A stretch of 64,000 bases of DNA from Dermatemys mawii. Lineage: Eukaryota; Chordata; Testudines; Dermatemydidae. Both the position numbers and the translations under genes were made by a program. This document shows positions 58,416 through 64,000 of the stretch, in pieces; positions within the stretch are counted from its first letter, which is position 1, and each line of letters starts with the position of its first letter. The DNA lies in assembly GCA_007922305.1 (NCBI GenBank), contig ML677364.1:18684260-18748259 (forward strand), in the 5' to 3' direction. The notes beneath the pieces were generated by a model. That model saw only the letters and a program-made list of their open reading frames with translations. It was not told where the DNA came from and did no database searches.

Positions 58416-59269
58416 ATAATGGGGGGACACACATGCTAGCCAGCCCCCAAACTTCTCATCCTCCATCATCCTTTGTGTGGATTAGGCATGCTCATTGTCT
58501 GCCTACTGGCTCAAGCCCTGCAAGAAAGGCAGATGGGGAAATGCCTAGTTTGACAATCCTACCAGGGTTTAGGCATGAACTGGGGTGTCAAGCAACTCAA
58601 CAGCCTGAGGATTTAGTTCGTTTTGTTCATTCCTAACATGGCAGAAATGAGCTTGCTGGCTTCGGTGAATCCCTTTTTTAGAGGCCCAGCTCTACCCACA
58701 CAATGGCTGGGGAACCAGGCTGCCCAGCTTGAGACTGGGAATTCAACTAGGCAGCAAGGCACCGAGAGGCACTACAATGCTTTGCCCAAGTCTCTTTATG
58801 ACTCTAGCCATTGCAAAGCCCACTGCAGTAAATGGGAAACTTTCCTTTGACTTCAGTGGGATTTGGAGCAGGCCCTTGAGTATATGGCTGTGGGAGAGGC
58901 TTCAGAGCATGGTGGAGGTGCTTTCCAGGTAAGAGCCAATGCATTCTGCTCCTTGAGCTTGGTACTGTTTACACCAATAACTTGCCCCAGAAGAGGTATT
59001 GTTAGTCCCATGACTATGGCTAACAAGTATGTGACCCAGATGCTAGACATTTTTATCAGTCCTCTGCTATAAACTGTTAATTTAGGATGTGTTCTTTCTT
59101 TTCCGTTCAGAAAATAATTATTGCTTTGTGACATAATGGGAAAACTGCCAAATACAACAGTTAAAACCCAAACTTTAGGAAGCTGTGATGCTTAGGGGAG
59201 GGTAAACCTCTTCCAAGTATGCATTAGTACACTATTGTTTTTATTATAAAGTCCCGAGATACCTTTCAT
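58416..59269. other. Intronic stretch, nothing recognised
   Basis: It contains a CAGTAAATGGGAAACTTTCC / TTTGACTTCAGTGGG pair near 58830-58860, an old short motif common in reptile and bird DNA. Otherwise nothing. Confidence 0.45.
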
Positions 59270-59272
59270 TTA

Positions 59273-59572
59273 GGCCAGGTCTACACTGGGGGAGAGGGGT
59301 CGACATAAGATACACAACTTCAGCTACATGAATAGCGTAGCTGAAGTCGACGTATCTTAGGTTGACTTACCTCCTCAGCATCCTCATGGAGGAGAGTCGA
59401 CCGCTGCCGCTCCCCCGTCGATTCCACTTCCACCTCTCGCGCCAGTGGAATTCCAGAGTCAATGGGGAGAGCACTCAGGGATCAATTTATCGCGTCTACA
59501 CTAGATGCGATAAATTGATTCCTGATAGATCGATCAATACCCACCGATTCAGTGGATAGTGTTAATGTGGCC
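59273..59572 (+). mobile_element. TTA-target MITE, 300 bp, copy 2
   Basis: Ends GGCCAGGTCTACACT and AGTGTTAATGTGGCC with TTA at 59270-59272 and 59573-59575. Two internal palindromes are evident: ACTTCAGCTACATGAATAGC with its partner GCTATTC-type arm (59310-59350), and ATCAATTTATCGCGTCTACA with TAGATGCGATAAATTGAT (59481-59520). Non-coding. Confidence 0.9.
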
Positions 59573-59575
59573 TTA

Positions 59576-60685
59576 GATACCTCCTGTAAAGGCATCAGAG
59601 AGGTGATACCCTGTAGCACCTCTGTCTAGTGCGTGGGTCAGACACTTCCCCTCAGCCAGACCTGCTGCCTGCTGACAAGCTGTCCTGTCTCACAGCTCTG
59701 AGGGTGAGTTTGGAAAGATAGTTACTTTGCCATATTTTCCAGCAGCGTGAGCCTCCTGTGCATTTAGATCCCCTGCAGGTCCCTTAATAAGGGTGTTATT
59801 CCTGGCTGGGATGCGATGTGACTGTTTGAAAAACTTGAAAAATGTCATATGGACACTCAGAGCCCATGGGCAACATATAAGACGATAGGTCATTTCACTG
59901 CATGATCTTTATGCTGTGCCAGTCACACACACGTACCCCTTCTTCCACTCACAATCCTCTCCTCCCTCTGCTTTTGGAATGAGAATTTCAAACTTAGGTG
60001 CCCAAGTTTAGGTGCCAAACTCCACCCAAATAGGTCCCTAAAGACATGGTTTGAATTTTAGACATGCTAGACAACCAGCAGCTCCCATTAAGTTCCAAGA
60101 GAGCTGCTGGGTGCTTAGCACCTTTGACAATCAGACCACCTATGTAAAAGCCTAATTTTAGGCTTCCATTATCAAAAATCTTGCCCTCAGTGTAAAGAAC
60201 CGGAATAACCATGAGCAGAGCAAAGCTGCATAGAATAGTGAGTAGCCGCTGCTCGATTAAACATAGGAAATATTGAACAAACAAAAAGCCCCTGATGAGT
60301 AGTCTGTTGTACCCCATTACAAAGTTAATGTTGTGTCTATCATCAGTTTAGCTTCTGCTTGGATACTAAACATTGTATTCAGCCCAGTAGTATATTCAGT
60401 ATCTTATGGAACTCCAATTTTTTCTTAATATTCCAAACTCTGTGCTTTCCCTTTTATGCCCCATGATGTCTAATGCATCTTTCCCCCTGATGCCTCTATG
60501 AGACAGATACCACAGTTAAGATAGGAGGATTAATATACTACATTTATCTGTCTCAAGCAATATGTTTATATCTCTGGAAGCTCTTAAGAGAAAATTTAGC
60601 TTAGTTCTTTTCCTTAGTTCACACACTTTGACATGAAGAGCTTTATACCCTCTCGCTGCATAAAGCCACCTATGATTGTGCTGTA
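59576..60685. other. Intronic stretch, weak short repeats
   Basis: 59990-60185 has TTAGGTGCC-type and TAGGCTTCC motifs, possibly a decayed repeat. Nothing else was recognised. Confidence 0.45.
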
Positions 60686-60689
60686 TGGG

Positions 60690-60866
60690 AGAGGAAGGGG
60701 TGATAGTTCAGTACTGCCCTGGGATGCAGGAGGTTTGGGTTCAATATCAGATCCTCCCTCAGGCTTCTTGTTTGACTTTGGGCAAGCACCTCTTCTGTAA
60801 AATAGCAATATTATTTCCCTTCGTCTCGGGGGTATTGTGAGGGTAAGTTAATTAATGGTTGGGGAG
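60690..60866 (+). repeat. MIR SINE relic
   Basis: Order and content follow MIR in plus orientation: a tRNA-like head (GATAGTTCAGTACTG, then GGTTTGGGTTCAATATC), then GACTTTGGGCAAGCACC, CTGTAAAATAGCAATATTAT and GTATTGTGAGGGTAAGTTAA. The Harbinger element at 60870 is inserted at or in its 3' part. Confidence 0.7.
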
Positions 60867-61912
60867 TGAGGGCTTGGTTACACTTGCACTTTATAGCGCT
60901 ATAAAGCCCCCACGAACGCTATAACCTCCTCCCCGTCCACACTGGCAAGTCACGTAGAGAGCTATAACCGTGGAGTTATAGCGCTATTGTTAATCCATCT
61001 CCGCATGGGGAATAAGGGCTGTAGCGGAGCTGCTGTAGCGCTACAGCAAGAATGTGGACACCCACTGCGCATTAATTGGCCTCCAGCCCGTCCCATAATT
61101 CCCGTTCGAGCCACTCTGGTCATTACTTGCAAACTCTTTCGTCCTGTCCTCAGGTGACCACACGTCAAACCCGCCCTTTAAAGTTCCAGGGAAATTTGAA
61201 AATCCCCTTCCTGTTTGCTCCAGCCAAGCGTGGCGTGCTCTCAGGGAATCATTGCAGGTGATCATTCTGATTGATCATCATGACTCCACGTGCCATGCCT
61301 CCTCGCAATAAGTGATCCCCAGCATGGAGCAACAGCGAGGTGCTGGACCTCATCAGCTGTTGAGGGGAAGAGGCTGTTCAGTCTCAGCTGCGGTCTAGCC
61401 ACAGGAATTTTGATACCTATGGGCAGATATCACGGGCGTTGGCGGAAAGAGGCCATGAGCAGGACACTCTGCAGTGCCGTGTTAAGGTAAAGGAGCTTAG
61501 GAATGCGTATCACAAAGCCCGCAAGGCAAACGGCCACTCCAGGGCAGCCCCAGTGACTTGCAGATTTTATAAGGAGCTGCACGCAATACTTGGTGGTGAT
61601 CCTACGGTCACTCCATCGACCACCACAGACACTTCCCAGCCCACCACTGAAGTGGGGGGTGAGGAGGAGGAGGATGAAGAGCAGGAGGATGAAGAAGAGG
61701 AGGAGGATGAGGATGAGGCGGCAGCGACCCAGGGCACGGAGGAGTCCCTGGACACATGCAGGCAGGAGCTCTTCTCAAGCCAGCAGGAGGGCAGCCAGCC
61801 ACCGCGTCCGGCGGTTGCAGGGGACAGCTCAGCAGTGGATTGTGGAGGTAAAGCTGCTTTTCTATGGGGAAGGCAGGCAGCTTGGGGTGGAAAGGGATGC
61901 TTGCATGCTTGC

Positions 61913-62215
61913 CTACATGTGGAATAGTGCATTGATGTAGTCTATCACATCGCGGTAATCATCATCAGTAATCTCTTCAAAGGTCTCAATAAGAGCTCTT
62001 GCAATGCACCTGTGCAGGTTTCCCGGGAGAGCCAGCATGGCCCCTGTCCCGGTCACGGTCACTAGTCCCCGCCACTGTGCTACGATGGGTGGGGGGAGCA
62101 TTGCTGCACATAGGCAAGCTGCATATGGCTCTGGGCGGAAGCCGCATCTCATTAAAATCCCTTCCCTTTGTTCCTCAGTGACTCGAAGCAACGAGATATC
62201 TTCCAGGACAAACAC
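61913..62215 (-). other. Unassigned open frame inside the Harbinger intron
   Basis: A 100-codon open frame on the minus strand. It has no ATG at its start (begins GTG; the first internal ATG is 21 codons in) and follows TTCTCCGTAG, an acceptor-like sequence. The product reads protein-like: an amphipathic start (VLEDISLLRVTEEQREGIL), a Cys/Ala segment, and an acidic C-terminus ending DDDYRDVIDYINALFHM. I do not recognise the family. It lies on the same strand as, and downstream of, the transposase, so it could be a third exon or a separate small ORF. The plus strand also carries a plausible acceptor and a short readable segment here, so the coding strand is unsettled. Confidence 0.4.
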
Positions 62216-62239
62216 CTACGGAGAATGTTGGAACAGTGT

Positions 62240-62425
62240 TCGGAGTAGGGCTCCTGCCACTTCCCGGCACTCAACCCCCCCACTACAGCTTTTCACGGCA
62301 GGGAAGAAATCCTTCCCCCTGCCTGCTGCTCAGAGTGGGGCTCCTGCAACTTACCGGCACTCCCCACCCCCTCCCCCAGCACAGCTTGTCTGGGGCAGGG
62401 AAAAAATCATTTCCCTTGCCTCTGG
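62240..62425. repeat. Imperfect ~90-bp tandem duplication
   Basis: Two units, each running GGGCTCCTGC(C/A)ACTT(C/A)CCGGCACTC, a C-rich stretch, then CAGGGAAGAAATCCTTCC or CAGGGAAAAAATCATTTCC. The units are about 85% alike by eye. Located in the accessory-gene intron. Confidence 0.7.
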
Positions 62426-63219
62426 AGTACACTCACTATGGCAGGGGCTCCGTTGCTGTATCTGTGCTCTCTGCGGGACAGGCAAACTGGGAATGCGGGT
62501 GAATCATAGGCATGTCTGCTGTTTACAAGGGAACCACTGTTAAATGTATCTTTTTATTTTAGAAGGATCGTCCTTGAGCCCTGTGCCATCGCTCTTATCA
62601 ACAGCTGAGAGGCTCAGGCGACTGAGGAAGAGGCCACGAAGGAGCAAAGAGGATCTTGTACAGCAAGTAATGCAACAGGCTGTAACGGAGAATCGAGTTG
62701 CACAGAGGTGGAGGGAGGACCAGAGCAAGTTGAGGGAGAAGGTGCGGCAGGAGAACGCGATTCACCGCCGGAAAAGCACCGATAAGCTGCTCTCATTACT
62801 GCAGCTTCAATTGGAGACTATGCAGCAGATTGCCACCCTTCAGGAGGAGAAGCACCGCGCTCTCCGCCCCAATTATCATTTGCCCCCGAACCTTTCCCCT
62901 TCTGTGCCTCAGTACCCTCCAGGCCACTATCATCAGCTATATGGTTATCACCATCCACAGCTGCCTCCAACCCCTCTGTCTTCACCGAACAACCCCCAAA
63001 CCCCGGACCATTATCCACTGCAGTCAACCCCTAATTACATGCCTTACTGCCTTCCGCAAATGGAGTTCGGGGGACATGGCCACTGTGAGGGCACTGGAGA
63101 CTCAGAGACCCGGACATATTCCAATCTCTGACTGACCCCATGCCACCCCATTGCACCTCCCCCGCCTTCCCCCTCACATGCATCACAATATTTTCTTTCA
63201 GCAACCGAAGTACCTGTTC

Positions 63220-63259
63220 AATAAATGAATTGTGTTCTTAATAAATGGGTTTCTTTATT
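63220..63259. terminator. Convergent poly(A) signals of the Harbinger genes
   Basis: Plus-strand AATAAA at 63220-63225 and 63240-63245 serve the accessory gene. Minus-strand AATAAA (TTTATT on the plus strand, 63254-63259) lies just past the transposase stop at 63355. The two transcripts therefore end within about 40 bp of each other. Confidence 0.75.
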
Positions 63260-63320
63260 AAGTGTACATAGATTATTACAGGCTACAGAAAAGGAAATGC
63301 CTGTTCCTATTAAAAGAATG

Positions 63321-63341
63321 CTCCCTCCCTCCCTCCCTCCA
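63321..63341. repeat. (CTCC)n microsatellite
   Basis: Five tandem CTCC/TCCC units lie just past the transposase stop, in its 3' UTR. Confidence 0.85.
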
Positions 63342-63354
63342 TCTGCACCTCACT

Positions 63355-64000
63355 TTAGAACTGGCTTTCAGCCTCAAAATGCTCCCTCAAGGCTTCCCTG
63401 ATCCTAACAGCCTCACGCTGGTCCCCTCTAAGAACCCTGCTCTCTGGCTGGGCGTATGTGGCCTCCAGGCATTGAACTTCTGAGGACCATGCCTGAGTGA
63501 AGCTTTTGCCCTTCCGCTCACAAAGATTATGTAGGGCACAGCATGTGGAAATAACCGCGGAGATACCACCCTTGGCCAAGTCTAGCCTCCCATAAAGACA
63601 GCGCCAGCGCGTCTTGAGACACCCAAAAGCACACTCCACAGTCATTCCACAGAGGCTAAGCCTGTAGTTGAACCTTTCCTGACTGCTGTCCAGGCTCCCT
63701 GTGTAGGGTTTCATGAGCCAGGGCATTAAAGGGTAAGCAGGGTCACCAAGAATCACTATGGGCATTTCCATTTCCCCCATGGGGATCCTCTGGTCTGGAA
63801 AAAGGTCCTGGCTTGCAGCTTCGTGAACAGGCCGGTGTTGCAGAAGATGCGTGAGTCATGCACCTTTCCAGACCAGCCAGCGTTAATGTCATTAAAACGC
63901 CCACGGTGATCCACAAGCGCCTGGAGAACCATGGAGAAGTACCCCTTTCGGTTAACGTACTCGTCTGCTAGGTGGGCGGGCGCCAGAATAGGTATATGGG
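63355..64000 (-). pseudogene. Harbinger DDE transposase (HARBI1-type), 3' part
   Basis: The nuclease that cuts and rejoins Harbinger termini. The readable frame from 63780 to the TAA at 63355 holds GDPAYPLMPWLMKPY (second catalytic aspartate) and VECAFGCLKTRWRCL (catalytic glutamate, with Cys where Arg is usual). A CCALHNLCE helix typical of HARBI1 follows. The upstream part to the window edge reads in another frame: HIPILAPAHLADEYVNRKGY through GWSGKVHDSRIF. The first catalytic aspartate (DGTHIP region) lies just outside the window. The two parts are joined by an apparent 1-base deletion in a C run near 63797, so the product is truncated. It may be related to the domesticated host gene HARBI1 only through the shared family. 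Confidence 0.9.

Larger units (their letters stand above)
61848..62562 (+). other. Intron of Harbinger accessory gene
   Basis: 715 bp with GT...AG ends. It holds an open frame on the opposite strand (61913-62215), an acceptor-like CCCTTTGTTCCTCAG at about 62179 on the plus strand, and an imperfect ~90-bp tandem duplication (62240-62425) built on GGGCTCCTGCCACTTCCCGG. Confidence 0.75.
61280..63131 (+). pseudogene. Harbinger accessory Myb/SANT-like protein, two exons
   Basis: A DNA-binding partner of Harbinger transposase, expected to bind subterminal motifs and bring transposase to the nucleus. Exon 1 is 61280-61847 from ATG. A GTAAAG donor starts at 61848, the acceptor TTTTATTTTAG ends at 62562, and exon 2 runs 62563-63131; the split codon G|AA keeps frame. 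The N-terminus has a trihelix/SANT-like fold pattern (WSNSEVLDLIS, NFDTYGQISRALAERG, CRVKVKELRNAYHKAR, CRFYKELHAILGG). An acidic tract follows (Glu/Asp run near 61660-61720). Exon 2 has a basic RLRRLRKRPRRSKEDL patch, a coiled-coil-like segment, and a Pro/His/Tyr-rich C-terminus. Two in-frame TGA stops, at 61313-61315 and 61361-61363, disable the first 30 codons; both fit CG-to-TG or TGG-to-TGA type transitions. Poly(A) signals AATAAA are at 63220 and 63240. Confidence 0.88.
29747..64000 (-). other. GABRG3: GABRG3 intron before the 68-bp exon (partial)
   Basis: Everything right of the exon belongs to the upstream intron in gene sense, at least 34.3 kb. No match to a preceding exon (the LRPDIG region) was seen. 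The intron hosts the Gypsy and Harbinger elements, both intact-length insertions tolerated in the gene. Confidence 0.75.
60870..64000. mobile_element. Harbinger transposon with both genes (right end outside)
   Basis: Left TIR GGGCTTGGTTACACT is preceded by TGA (60867-60869). The subterminal region has AGCGCT palindromes at 60895, 60980 and 61037. Two convergent genes follow: a Myb/SANT-like accessory protein on the plus strand and a HARBI1-type DDE transposase on the minus strand, the gene pair needed for PIF/Harbinger transposition. The right TIR lies beyond the window. The first ~200 bp are nearly identical to the derivatives at 7766 and 37490. Both genes carry disabling mutations, so this copy is itself dead. 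Confidence 0.92.

Noticed and set aside
60690..60800. Functional tRNA gene
   Set aside because: B-box-like sequence is part of a MIR SINE with the typical MIR core and tail; no intact cloverleaf.
61590..61940. Overlapping acidic/basic open frames on both strands
   Set aside because: Frames shadowing the GAG/GAT-rich acidic tract of the accessory gene.
61280..63131. A domesticated host MSANTD/NAIF1-type gene
   Set aside because: The gene sits inside a transposon with matching TIR and transposase and has two early stops, so it is a transposon pseudogene.

Overview
The window is vertebrate nuclear DNA with intron-type composition and only one recognisable host coding exon. The mix of repeats points to a non-avian sauropsid, most likely a turtle. 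It contains CR1 LINE tails, a Gmr1-type Ty3/Gypsy element, a Penelope-like element with a GIY-YIG nuclease, a Harbinger transposon with its deletion derivatives, many short hAT and TTA/TA-target MITEs, ERV-like LTRs, and old MIR and 5S-derived SINE relics. The turtle assignment is an inference from repeat content, not from a diagnostic marker.

Host gene: a 68-bp exon on the minus strand (29679-29746), with consensus splice sites, encodes a segment typical of the extracellular domain of GABA-A receptor gamma subunits and fits gamma-3 (GABRG3) best. The window therefore appears to be the inside of GABRG3, read right to left. Positions 29747-64000 belong to the intron before this exon and 1-29678 to the intron after it. 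No other host exon was recognised.

Layout, left to right: 1-1435 is an antisense endonuclease/RT LINE piece. A solo LTR with a perfect 5-bp target duplication lies at 1969-2659, followed by LTR-like DNA at 2823-3860 and a CR1 tail near 6.0-6.7 kb. A 676-bp Harbinger deletion derivative is at 7766-8441 and a hAT MITE at 11364-11960. Old SINE, CR1, LTR and MITE relics fill 13.8-19.6 kb. The Penelope endonuclease fragment is at 22.8-23.8 kb, a 5S-derived SINE relic near 25.4 kb and the exon at 29.7 kb. A CR1 split by a hAT MITE lies at 32.0-32.9 kb. Related ERV-like LTRs are at 35.7 and 48.6 kb, and a second Harbinger derivative is at 37.5-38.2 kb.

A full-length 5.9-kb Gmr1-type Gypsy (39581-45524, minus strand) sits inside a small hAT-like element. 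More hAT, SINE and MITE copies occupy 49.7-59.6 kb. From 60870 to beyond the window end there is a large, potentially once-autonomous Harbinger transposon. It carries a Myb/SANT-like accessory gene in two exons on the plus strand and a convergent HARBI1-type transposase on the minus strand. Both are broken by point mutations or a frameshift.

How the parts relate: the two ~680-bp Harbinger derivatives share their termini and repeated AGCGCT-centred palindromes with the 60.9-kb element, so that family is the plausible source of their mobilisation. The Gypsy encodes gag, protease, integrase, RT and RNase H in that order, with integrase ahead of RT. Three in-frame stops and one frameshift make it defective, although its LTRs still differ by only about 2% over the half compared by eye. 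Its pol frame stays open through the polypurine tract and about 165 codons into the 3' LTR.
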